Part shown: positions 43,417 to 53,181 of the stretch, piece by piece
How the letters are laid out: each line of letters opens with the position of its first letter
How positions within the stretch are numbered: position 1 is the stretch's first letter
NCBI RefSeq assembly: GCF_000235365.1
Contig: NC_016449.1
Location: 744,001 to 808,000 of the forward strand
Source of the DNA: Eremothecium cymbalariae DBVPG#7215
Taxonomy: Eukaryota; Ascomycota; Saccharomycetes; Saccharomycetales; Saccharomycetaceae
DNA length: 64,000 bases
Reading direction: 5' to 3'
Position numbers and translations under genes: made by a program
The notes under the pieces: generated by a model
Told to the model about the DNA's origin: nothing
The model's input: the letters and a program-made list of their open reading frames with translations, nothing else
The model's database searches: none

Positions 43417-43746
43417 TAATACTATATCTTGATTTACTGTTAGACGATTCCGCTTTCAGCTCATATTTGCATCAGCATTAGTTATATATCACATTAAAAT
43501 GCGGATGATGATGTCTGCCTGATCTTTCGGTACGCGAGAAAGTGCACTGAATTACGTTATATAAGGTCGTGAGAAGACTACTCGCCTACCATACGCAGGT
43601 GATTGATACAAAAAGATAGTCGGTATTATATGAAAACTAGTCCGCCACCAATAGGATGGCAGGAGTTGTGAATGTTGATCGGAACACTTTTTGTTCTAAC
43701 ACTTTATTCGACAGGTACAACAATGAAACTGTCTGAGATGATCAGA
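43417..43746. other. POL32 upstream region
   Basis: This spacer lies between the POL32 start and the end of the tRNA gene. No reading frame of note was found. Confidence 0.5.
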
Positions 43747-43753
43747 AAAAAAA
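43747..43753 (-). terminator. Pol III T-run terminator of the tRNA gene
   Basis: Seven T residues on the minus strand begin one base after the tRNA 3' end. Confidence 0.8.
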
Positions 43754-43754
43754 G

Positions 43755-43826
43755 TAGCGTCGCCTGGTTTCGATCCAGGGACATCAGGGTTATGAGCCCT
43801 GCGCGCTTCCGCTGCGCCACGACGCT
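43755..43826 (-). tRNA. Initiator tRNA-Met (CAT)
   Basis: The 72-nt gene folds into a standard cloverleaf with anticodon CAT in GGCTCATAACCC and no intron. It is the initiator, not the elongator. It starts with A, giving the A1:U72 pair. It keeps the D-stem GTGGCGCAGCGG, the run of G:C pairs in the anticodon stem (CAGGG/CCCTG), and a T loop reading ATCGAAA in place of TTC. It closely matches S. cerevisiae initiator tRNA, with compensating changes in the acceptor and T stems. No CCA is encoded. Boxes A and B are the usual internal promoter. Confidence 0.98.
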
Positions 43827-44888
43827 TGGAAACATTAGTATACGTCTCTGAGATTCTGCCCAACATCATAGACTTGCCAAAATTGGTGTGTGGCACGTGA
43901 ACACAATTCAAGTAGCCCGATAGCCATTCCCTATGAACACTGAAGAATCATATAATACGCCGAAGGAAGGAGCAAGGCGAGGAAAACGTCAGGCTCTATG
44001 ACTGTGTCGGTGACGTATTTCGTACGCCTGAGTCTTGCAAGAAGGCGCAAACTTTAGCAGTGCATCGGGTCTATATAATTCAGGAAAATTTCCTCCTTTC
44101 AATACATACCGGTTGTTCCTTTCCAAGTAGTATAGATAATACAGCAGAAAATACGTGCAATAGGTTATAAGCCCTCAATCGGGGTTTATTTAACTTCTTC
44201 TGTAGCGCAGCTTTCGGAGAAATTTTTGCCGTACAGTAAATCTAGCCTGTTTCTCGAGCAATTGAATTGACCAGTGCTAGCGTCACTGCTATATATTCTT
44301 CATCCCAATCACAGTCAATCTGGAAATAGAATAATGATGCAAATTTGATGTGCATATACACACGCATACTTAGTTTCCTGCGATATTTCCTCGCTATACA
44401 TTTCACAATGTGTTGCAGATGGCACTAATCATAATGACGTCGTTTTCGTTGGCTACACAGCGACACACATTACGACGTATCTTTTTTCCAAGGCGACAGG
44501 CACCCTTTGTAAAGTAACCAATATTGTTCCGAGAATTAAAGTTGGTGGCATTCGGAGTTCATAGGAACCTTAGATAAATGGAATCTCAGAAAAGCTATAA
44601 TAGGATGTTCCCAAGTGCGATACGTTCGGCATTAGGAGTGATTGTAACGGTTATACAGTGTAGATACTGGAAATGGATTGTCGATCACGTGACAATTGAA
44701 GAAAGTGAAAAAAGTAAAAAAAGCGCAGAGAATAAACTAAAATGAAAAGTTTATTATCGTTGTCGTTAGTCAGAACGCGTATATAGTAGAGGTTTGTAAT
44801 GATGGTGCGATGATCATAGGATTAGGAGCTGAAAGTAGTAAATAGGAAACCAAGTACATTGTCTTTTTTGAAGGTTTAATTTGAGAAG
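43827..44888. other. Intergenic region between tRNA-iMet and BUD16
   Basis: This stretch of about 1.06 kb has no convincing gene. It contains CACGTG at 43894-43899, a TATATAA-like element near 44071, and CACGTG at 44686-44691 (context GATCACGTGAC) about 200 bases upstream of BUD16. A CCGAAAG-like sequence near 44208 was considered as a centromere element and rejected. Confidence 0.5.
44686..44691. promoter_or_regulatory. CACGTG E-box upstream of BUD16
   Basis: GATCACGTGAC fits the Cbf1 core. It lies 198 bases upstream of the BUD16 ATG. This is a motif match only. Confidence 0.35.
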
Positions 44889-45837
44889 ATGCCCAGGGTA
44901 TTAGCAACTCAATCACATGTTGTTCATGGTTATGTCGGGAATAAAGCAGCGACTTTCCCCTTGCAATGCGCAGGCTGGGATGTAGATTGCATCAATACTG
45001 TACAATTTTCCAATCATACGGGTTATGGAATGGACAAGGTTTTTGGGAGTACGGTATCTGGCAGTGATTTGGAGAGCATTTTTTAAAGGGATATTAGAGT
45101 TTGCGGAAGGGGACGAGTGCATTTATGATGCGCTGCTGTCGGGGTATCAACCGAATAAGGATTCAGTGCAGATGATGGGGAAGTATTACCAACGGATCAA
45201 GGGTTCCAAACCGGGTATTTTGTGGCTCCTGGATCCGGTGATGGGGGATGAGGGACAGTTGTATGTTGATGAGAACGTTATTCCTGAATATAAAATTTTG
45301 ATAGAGTCCGGGAAGATCGACGTTCTTACACCCAATCAATTCGAACTGGAGGTACTCTGTGGGCACAAAATAACCAACATGCAACAATTGAAGACAGCGA
45401 TCATGGATCTTCAGAAACATGTGCCGGTGATTGTTGTAACGTCGGTGTCATCGTCGATTTTTAACGACAGAGATCACATCTACTGTGTGGCCTCTATGAA
45501 GGGCAGAGAGCCGTTATATTACAAAGTACCAGTGATTCAATCATACTTCACAGGTGTTGGTGATATATTTTCAGCGATTTTGCTGAGTAGGCTTCACGAT
45601 ATGATAATTAAAAACCGAGACAGTTTTTCGCACGAAATTAACCATGTCCTCAATGTAGTTCACAGAGTTTTGGAGGCCACTGTGTCATATTCACCAGACA
45701 GCACTGTAAGTAAGATTGGCTGTGCAGCCGCAATGATGAAGATGGAACTCCGAATTGTAGAAAGCCGGGATGACTTTGATTCAGCACGGGAACTGCAGCC
45801 CATGCGTAATTTCTTGTTGGACAATATGCCCCATTAG
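44889..45837 (+). CDS. BUD16: Pyridoxal kinase Bud16, with a +1 frameshift after codon 65
   Basis: This cytosolic enzyme phosphorylates pyridoxal, pyridoxine and pyridoxamine to make pyridoxal 5'-phosphate. The N-terminus ([20 protein letters not shown]) is almost identical to S. cerevisiae Bud16. That frame stops at TAA 45084-45086, after ESIF. The rest of the protein (KGILEFAEG... to NMPH) continues in the next frame from 45085 without loss of residues. Skipping one T of the six-T run 45079-45084 restores a 315-codon protein (S. cerevisiae 312). The downstream part has [20 protein letters not shown] and the catalytic segment [11 protein letters not shown]. Both halves look fully conserved, so this is either a sequence error, a recent mutation, or a recoding site. 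It is listed as one gene. Confidence 0.9.
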
Positions 45838-47513
45838 TAATAATCATGCACAACAACCGTGTGATTCGTCTATTCTTCACGAATACTATAAATATACTAT
45901 AATTAATGTGACACGGATGGTTCTTGGTTGTTCTTGGTGACCGTAATCTACAGATAGTGTTTCCATATTTACTTGTTGGTTTTAATCTTTTAGCGTCGAG
46001 GTTAGCTAAGTAAATTCACCGAAAAGTGGACCTAAACTGATGTATCCAAAGCCGATTTCTCACTGGTGCCTATAGGATACAGTTCAAGCTTTTGCGAACC
46101 TTGTAGTAACTACGGATGCCCTTCAAATCATATAATGATGTTTCGAAGACCCCGGGACCGTAGCTGAGTGCGGTTTCTGCAACTGAATAACTGGATTACG
46201 ATCGGAGTTGTACATTGTTCTCTAGCTATATAAAATTCTATGTTTGCTGCGGCTACATATAAAATCACTACAATTTGCAATGTGCACATCATGTCGGTCA
46301 AAGGATTACGTGAGGTACTGGTAGCTTAAAAAAACTTTAATATGCTTGCCAATGGCATGATCAGTGCCTTCAATGATATACTTCTCTATGTTTTCTCCGG
46401 GAGGGATGATGATTGCGCATATAATCGTCTTACTCTTACAGGTATAACCAACATAGAACTTCCTAAATATAGGACGTGTAGCATAGAGAACAGGTATGTG
46501 TAGGCCCAATACATTCAATTAGTCTGTATTCCCTGGGGGTTTTTACAAAAAAATGCTACGACTTATCAATTAGCACAAACTCCATCTGATGAAGACAAGG
46601 AGACGTGTCACTTCTTTACCTGTTTCACATATAGCGCATTGGAACACTACAATGCATAATAAATAACGGAGTAATTTTATAAAATGTCAAGATTATATTA
46701 ATTTATTATTTTTATTGGTATGCCAAGACACCAGAATTATAAGATGTTACACTGTAAAGTCCTCCTATATATTTATAAATATTAGTACTTCTGTAGTAGC
46801 TATAATTGGAGGAATATGGGAAGATACCAGAACTTCGCAAATAAGTCCATTGCAGCATATTCTCGTAGAGTAATTTTTGATTAGCTGCATCCTAGGAAAC
46901 CCCGCTCAGAATATTGATCGAAATATAATGCCTGGCCTGACTGGCATAATGCTTTAAAATCAGAGATATGATAATATACACGATGAATATGTACACATTT
47001 GTACATGGGGGTATCGAATGTTTAGTCTTTGGTATTAATTGTGTGTGTTTTTGAGGGTAATACGCATTTCGTTTAGAGTATCAATGACTACAAATACTGC
47101 TGTTAAGGAATCAGCGCGATGAGCAGTTTTTGTTGACCAAGATCGTACGTGGATAAGGAATGGAGCAGAAGGAGTCACGGTATGAATTTTCGTATTCAAA
47201 GTGCAAAATGCGGTTCAATAACTATCATCTTATGTAACCATAATTTGCAATTGTTGCAATTCTCTATAACTTTAGATGATGACCAATATACCAGTCAATT
47301 ATTAATATTATTATTATTATTATTATTATTACTATTATTATTATTATTAGTAGTAGTAATAGTAGTGGCGATGATAGTAGTAGCAGTAGTAGAAGTAGAA
47401 GTAGAAGTAGAAGTATTATTTTTATTTTTATTATTATTACGATTATTATATTCTTCTGGACAGATCTTCATTTTCAGTTTTTTCTTCCATGTAATAGAAG
47501 TTTGAAACATCCA
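45838..47513. other. Gene-poor region between BUD16 and the zinc-finger gene
   Basis: This stretch is about 1.7 kb. A TATA box (TATATAAAA, about 46228-46235) precedes a 29-codon ATG frame at 46240-46329. A 70-codon frame lies on the opposite strand at 46306-46518. Neither resembles a known family. The 46660-46810 part is strongly AT-rich but lacks centromere elements. The right end holds a trinucleotide repeat. The conserved chromosome V/X gene order stops at the left edge of this region. Confidence 0.5.
47294..47453. repeat. Trinucleotide microsatellite (TTA/GTA/GAA type)
   Basis: A run of TTA triplets (47300-47350) grades into GTA and AGTAGA triplets, then back to TTA. On the minus strand it lies in frame just after the zinc-finger stop codon and would encode Asn- and Thr/Ser-rich sequence. 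Long leucine/valine frames on the plus strand are a by-product of the repeat. Confidence 0.85.
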
Positions 47514-48659
47514 TTATCCATCCTTCGGCAACCCCTTCCTTGATGCTCTATTATTTCTCTCGATCAGACTTTGTTCTCCCTCTCTCTTGCTCTTCTCTTT
47601 GTTTTCCTGTACCTGGTGTAGACGATAATGCCGGACCATATTGCTTTTGACATTAAACCTCTTTTCACAACCAGGCCATTCGCATAGAAATGGCCTTCTA
47701 CCTGTATGAATGTACATGTGGTTACGCAGAGAAGAAGGTCTATGGCAAACTTTAGCGCAAACAGGACATTGGTTGCGTACACATTTGCGCCGCTTATTAG
47801 GGGTTGGAAGTTTATCAACTCCAGACTTCATAGCGTCTGTACCTGTGTTGATAACTGCAGTATTGTCGGTATCCATAGAAGACGTCGCTGAGAGCGCGGC
47901 TGAGAAAGGCGGTGGTGGAGCAGAGTGTGAAGAATAAGAAACCAGCCCCTCATTAGAAAGCCTCGAATTTGTGAGGGTCGTTGTTTCGTGGTGTTCAGGG
48001 CCTGCTAAGGTGCTTACGGCACTCACTGCGGTCACGTCATCGGACCGGACAACATGAGGCCGGAAGGTCGGCGAATGGTCATTGGACGATATTAGAGTGT
48101 GGATGGAGGGCAGCTGGATGTGAGCGTCGGGAGGTGGCTGCACAGGTTGCTGTTGCTGTTGTTGTTGGTATTGGTGTCCTTGGGTATCCAAGGGTACTGT
48201 TAAAGTTGTTTGAGTCTGCTGTATCTGTGTTGTCGGAAGTTGTACAGGAGGTAGCATTGGGATTAATTGAAGTAGTTGGTTCCGTATATAAAAATGCTCC
48301 TCGACACTCATACCCCTCTGCATGGAGTCCGCAAGCATAGTTTTCAGATCTGCAACATGGTTACGTAGTCTTTGGAAACTACTGTTGGATCTTGAAAATT
48401 GAAGCGATCTGGTTGTCTGGCGAGGTTCTGTCTGTAATGCAGATAGAGTAGGCATCAATTGTATAGGGTTCGAGATACCAGGGTAATTTGGCATCCGAGT
48501 TGAAATAGTGCCATGAAACATTGGCGGCAGAATTGGGGTAACTGAGTGGTTTGGGGACTGTGCTGGATATAACTGCGGTGCAGTAGCTTCCTGACGCTGT
48601 TGAAGTTTTGGCGAGAGTTCAACTTTTGGTTGTGAATGATATCTAGATATCGGGTTCAT
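47514..48659 (-). CDS. C2H2 zinc-finger transcription factor
   Basis: The 381-residue protein has two adjacent C-terminal C2H2 fingers (about residues 293-349). The first is CPVCAKVCHRPSSLRNHMYIH. The second is joined by a TGRRPF linker and continues CEWPGCEKRFNVKSNMVRHYRLH. The remainder is Gln-, Pro-, Ser- and Thr-rich, with a poly-Gln tract (YQQQQQQQP), typical of a regulatory domain. The fingers resemble the S. cerevisiae Cmr3/YPR015C type (RPS.L..H...H followed by FNVKSNM.RH), but I cannot assign an orthologue. The start is an ATG at 48659; the stop is TAA. Very long non-coding DNA lies upstream, as is usual for heavily regulated regulators. Confidence 0.88.
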   Translation of the reverse strand: MNPISRYHSQPKVELSPKLQQRQEATAPQLYPAQSPNHSVTPILPPMFHGTISTRMPNYPGISNPIQLMPTLSALQTEPRQTTRSLQFSRSNSSFQRLRNHVADLKTMLADSMQRGMSVEEHFYIRNQLLQLIPMLPPVQLPTTQIQQTQTTLTVPLDTQGHQYQQQQQQQPVQPPPDAHIQLPSIHTLISSNDHSPTFRPHVVRSDDVTAVSAVSTLAGPEHHETTTLTNSRLSNEGLVSYSSHSAPPPPFSAALSATSSMDTDNTAVINTGTDAMKSGVDKLPTPNKRRKCVRNQCPVCAKVCHRPSSLRNHMYIHTGRRPFLCEWPGCEKRFNVKSNMVRHYRLHQVQENKEKSKREGEQSLIERNNRASRKGLPKDG

Positions 48660-49268
48660 AATTCACTCCTCAAAATAAAAATATTCTGGTATGCGCATTC
48701 CAACAACTTTGATAAAACAAAAGTGTTATTCTTGGAGTCAGTGGTGGCTTTGCTGAGTGGTACAAATTCGTCCTCTCGGGGGACATTTAATGACAATTAA
48801 AAGTCTAACGCTTTGAGGATATAATGATCGGATATATTTTAGAATTGAATTGAGAAAGGTGGTGATCACAAAGAGAGAGTAATATAGAAGCCAACAACAA
48901 TCACCAAGGTACCCTTCCTAGACAATCGTTATGATCTGGGATAAATTGAAATAGGACGCAAGAGTGTGAAAGGGAAGACCCCCAAAAAAAAAAAAAAAAT
49001 TAAAATAAGGGAAGATAAAGGATAGAAAAATCGAAAGGAAATATACAACAATTTTTTCTGTGAAGACTTTTGTGTGTGTTCACTCTGTCTGTATAACAGC
49101 CTAAATGTAATTAGATCTGGCTTACCCTTGATCCACTGAATTCGAAAAGTTCTACGATTTATTCTTAATTCATTACATCTTATAATAAAATAGAACATAT
49201 GCATATAATTACATGCCTACTTGAAACAATAACTACGAGTTTAATAACGCATGGCTGTACACTGCACA

Positions 49269-49288
49269 ACATACATGTACATGTATGT
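49269..49288. repeat. Perfect 20-bp palindrome
   Basis: ACATACATGTACATGTATGT reads the same on both strands. It sits in a stretch (49200-49420) rich in CATAC/GTATG words. Confidence 0.9.
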
Positions 49289-49749
49289 ACGTCAAAAAGA
49301 ACGTACAGATATCCGGTACACATACATATTGATTATTGGTTTATTTATATTTATGTATACGTAAATATATATGTATGTATGCAGGCAGGCATGTATGCAT
49401 ATGCAAGAAAACTAATCACCGGACCAGTTCTACGCCATTGTCAATGCACCGTAAGTCACATCATCACATCCCCATCATCCCTCGCTACGCACTCATATAC
49501 GCTTGCCATTGTCTCCGAAGTCAAGTCGTTGATATAAAAAATCAATGCTGTGCCAAACCCAGACCAGAACTGCAGTGCAACTGCATGTTGGTTCCTGGGA
49601 AAAATAGGCAAGAAAGCCTCTGTACGTCTACCTCTGACTGTATCCGATCTGCTGCCGAACGCACCTCGATTAAAACCTCGACACAATGAAACATATCGAA
49701 GGAAGGCTGGTTAGCCAAAAAAGAGAAAAGGAGTGGTGAGGCTGGTAAA

Positions 49750-49835
49750 GAAAGGAAGGAAGGGAAGGAAGGGAAGGAAGGGAAGGAAGGGAAGGAAGGG
49801 AAGGAAGGGAAGAAAGAAGGAAGGAAAAAAAGAAT
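49750..49835 (+). repeat. Polypurine (GGGAAGGAA)n tandem repeat
   Basis: About 86 bases are pure A/G on the plus strand. The core is a 9-base unit repeated about seven times. The unit has mirror symmetry, a known requirement for triplex (H-DNA) formation. Confidence 0.9.
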
Positions 49836-51308
49836 TCCTATAGGACCTTAATTAAACTCAATATAGTGTCGCTGCCTCCCCTCCAGAAACAGTTCTCGGA
49901 AAATATCCTGTTTTAGAAATAGAGCGGGAAATGGCATACATAGAAAAATAATGAGAGTTGTATGATCGTGAGACACACGTACACGCAAGTATGTTTTTAT
50001 GTTCGTATCTGAAATAACCTTCTTTTGTCAACTGCTGCAGCGATGACAGAAAGTGTGTGGACGCGTTGTCTGAATTGTGACACGATTTGCAGATTCGGTT
50101 CACTTTGTGGTCAGTCAGCCGAGCATGATGCGTACAGAAAGAGAAGAAAACCAGGGAAGCTTGGTCCGGGATGTGTGGAGATGACTTAAGCGGGGACAAA
50201 AGTGCTTAGTGTGCTACCGGCTCCGAAGCGGACAAGTGAAGGAGCTGTTTGTAGAAGCGATGTACAGGAGGTTATGGGAAGGGGGTGGGGGGGCAACTGA
50301 AGAAACCAGATATGTTGAGTACAGTGGAACTAAAACATACTCAGAGAATAACAATGCATCGGAAATATTGTTATTTCCTTAAACAGGCTGAAGAACAAGT
50401 GTAGTTCGAGATCTATCACTTCGAGAAGGCTGGAAAAATGGAAGGGAGTAGATCCAATTTCCTAGTTCCCTAGTTCTTTGGTTTTTCAAAAAAAAAAAAA
50501 AAATAGATGGTCTGATCTTTTATTTTTTCAAGCAAAACCAAAGAACACAATGGAAACAATTGTTTTTGGAAAGAGAATCTAAGTAAGATGTAAATTGAGC
50601 AAAGTCGTTAACAATGGGTCCCATTGTTTTGCTGCTCGAATTTTGCTGCTTTCTGCAAGGCATACCATTCTTGGCATACCACGATATTTATTTTCTTACT
50701 CCCAGCTAGTCTCCTATGATAAAATAGTCCACGGGTCTTCTACTGCACTGTACCGTACCGTACTGCTGCGTTAATATTTAGTGTATTTGTTGTAGTTAGC
50801 TGTGTTTTGTTTTCGCTGTCTGTAGGCTTGTTTTTGGCTGCATTATCATCCTCCCTCGCAACCCCTCCCCTCTGCAGCGCACTCTTCGCTCCGTTTTCAT
50901 GATTGTGTGTGTATCCTTTAGTCTGGCTACCGTGCAAGGGGATGGGTAAACTGATGCTGATTAAAAATAACAATTACTCATTTTCCAAATTGACAGTCGG
51001 AGTTATCTTGAGAATATGGCAACATTAGGCGTTTGTTTTTGTGTTTGTTTCTTTTCCTTTTTCGAAGGTGCCTGTGATAATTGAAAACAATGGAATAATT
51101 CTGTATGATTTTCTTGAAGAACAATGCAGAAGCAAGTACAGTACACAGAGACAAAAGTATTATTATTATTCTGTATAGACTTAACGCAAGATTTTACAGG
51201 GAAAACCGCTGTTTTGTTTGTGTGAGTTTCCATCATGACGATATCCTGCCCATCATCCTAAATATCACATAGGGAAGGGTTTGTTAACTGTGCGCTCGAG
51301 GAAAATAA

Positions 51309-51372
51309 ATACTACGCCGTAGTATCAAAAGAGAAGATATGAGTCCTGTTTGGGGATCGGTTTTCGATCTCC
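51309..51372. repeat. Pair of short inverted repeats
   Basis: ATACTACG-C-CGTAGTAT (51309-51325) is an interrupted palindrome with 8-bp arms. GGGGATCG-GTTTT-CGATCTCC (51352-51372) can form an 8-bp stem with one G:T pair. Their role is unknown. Confidence 0.6.
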
Positions 51373-53161
51373 CTAGCGGTGGTTGGGAGACATATAAGGC
51401 TAGGCGAGCAAATATACGAAACTTAAATTGTGTTTGTATTAATATAGAAAAAAAGACCATCTACTCAGAGAAAGGACCCTGTTCTGGCGCGCGCTCCGCT
51501 CGTTTTCTGTAGGAGATTTAAATCTGGAACGGAGGGGGGTGAATGTAGGGTGTCTGAATATTAACAATGGAACGCATGACGGGAATAGTTACTTTTTCTG
51601 GAATGTTAATGGGGGCTGATTATATAAATCGGTTCCCAAGTAGGAAATAGTGTTGCGTTACGGTTTTGGCTTTGATGTTTCGAGGAACAAACTTTGTTTT
51701 ATTTATTTATCTATTTGCTTCAAAAAAACGGAAGTAGACATAAAAATAAGGGGAAATAAAATGTCTTTGTTAATACAGGGGGGACGAAATAAGGATCTTG
51801 GTTTATGTAAAGGAATCCCAGAGAGAACCGTAACTAGCCCCTTTTTATGGTTCATTTGTCCGTTAATTGGATTTTTGGTGCCGTGCCATACGTGCACACA
51901 TACTATCGTTCCTGTTTTTTCTTGTCTAGACTTAGAGCGAACGGTTATTTGTAAAGTTACATATGAGATCTAAACTTTTCACAAAACAGAATAAAAGTGC
52001 AAGCAGAGGCGTTGTAGGCAAGCATCAGATTCAAGCTTGTGAAAACTGCGTGCAATTAGTGATTGAACTGAACCTGTTCGATTCACAAGGCAAAGTCAAA
52101 TCTTGGTGGCTTGCCCCTTGCAGTGCAGCTGATTATGCAGCGATACAGAGGTGCCGGACCTAACCATAGGGTTATTTCCGTAGCTATTATTCTTATTGTA
52201 TTTGACAATAGTACTCGAGGTTCTTTTCTGCTAGCCCGTCATTAGTCCAAATAGGCCACTGCCGAATTTGTTGTTGCATTGGGCATTCCGAACCCGATGA
52301 TATAGAGTCTAGTGCTGATGCAGTAGTTTTTATGTGACTCATTTTCCAGTGAGGGATAATGAAGGCATATGTTTTGTATGTATGACACTGACGAATGCTA
52401 TAATTAGCGTGGGCTACAGTTAGAAACGGGCGGTTGAGTAAAGAAATGTTCTATTATAACCTTTGATGGCTCACATGGTGGAGGAAGTTTTCGGTTCAAA
52501 GAGATGTATATAAATAAACTTATATACCCGCTCTGTGTCTGACATGTATCTGCAAAGCTAGCGGCGTCATCGAAAAGATTCAAGATACGGGGTTTAGCAT
52601 ACCATGAGGGATGGAAACAATTTATTGAGTTGGTGAGCCCTTCAGATAAAGAAGAGAATGCGTATATTTTATACGTCGTTAGCTTATATTGCTAGGCTTC
52701 GATGGCCGTCAGCGTGAATGCGTACTGTCGCGCTGGCTGTTGAAGCGGAAACGTAAAAAGAAGCTTGGTAATCAATTTCTTGGCGCACAGAGTGTTATAA
52801 CGACATAACGGCTAGCGTCAATGGGGGGCTGGATAACCTGTACAGGCAAACTTTACTCGAGAGGGGAGAAGGAATAAAAATGAATCTTTCAAATCCAGAA
52901 ATAACGTCAAAAACAACACGTGATCAGTCCGCCTATCGACAAGGCCCTGGAAGCCACAGTATTCTTGTAACGGTAAAGATCCGCTGTACAGAGATTGACT
53001 TGTTTATAAATAGTAACCTTGCAAAGGTATATATGCTAAGAGGAGCGCTAACGAGAGTAGCTCTGCAGAAAAGTCTTCCCTAAAAAGTAGTTGCAACTGT
53101 TATCCTAGTGCTATTTCTTAATATTTAATGGGTAACCCTCCATTAAGGTGACCTATTCCTG

Positions 53162-53181
53162 CACGTGATCATTTGCACGTG
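53162..53181. promoter_or_regulatory. Two CACGTG E-boxes upstream of UFO1
   Basis: CACGTG occurs at 53162-53167 and 53176-53181, 14 bases apart start to start. Further copies lie at 52917-52922 and 53404-53409. These are Cbf1/Pho4-type cores; the binding factor is not known. Confidence 0.4.

Noticed and set aside
44200..44225. CCGAAAG-like sequence (minus strand) as a possible centromere CDEIII
   Set aside because: No adjacent 80-170-base AT-only CDEII and no properly spaced CDEI (RTCACRTG). Other TTCCGAA occurrences in the window fail in the same way.
46306..46518. 70-codon frame on the minus strand and 29-codon frame at 46240-46329
   Set aside because: The two overlap on opposite strands, have no known relatives, and are of a length expected by chance in non-coding DNA. 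They are mentioned only in the region note.
47149..47505. Leucine/valine/glutamate-rich frame across the microsatellite
   Set aside because: It is a by-product of TTA/GTA/GAA triplet repeats, not conserved-looking sequence.
51650..51973. 107-codon frame in the gene-poor region
   Set aside because: It opens with GTG; the first ATG comes late and there is no family match. An upstream TATA box near 51620 is noted but not enough.
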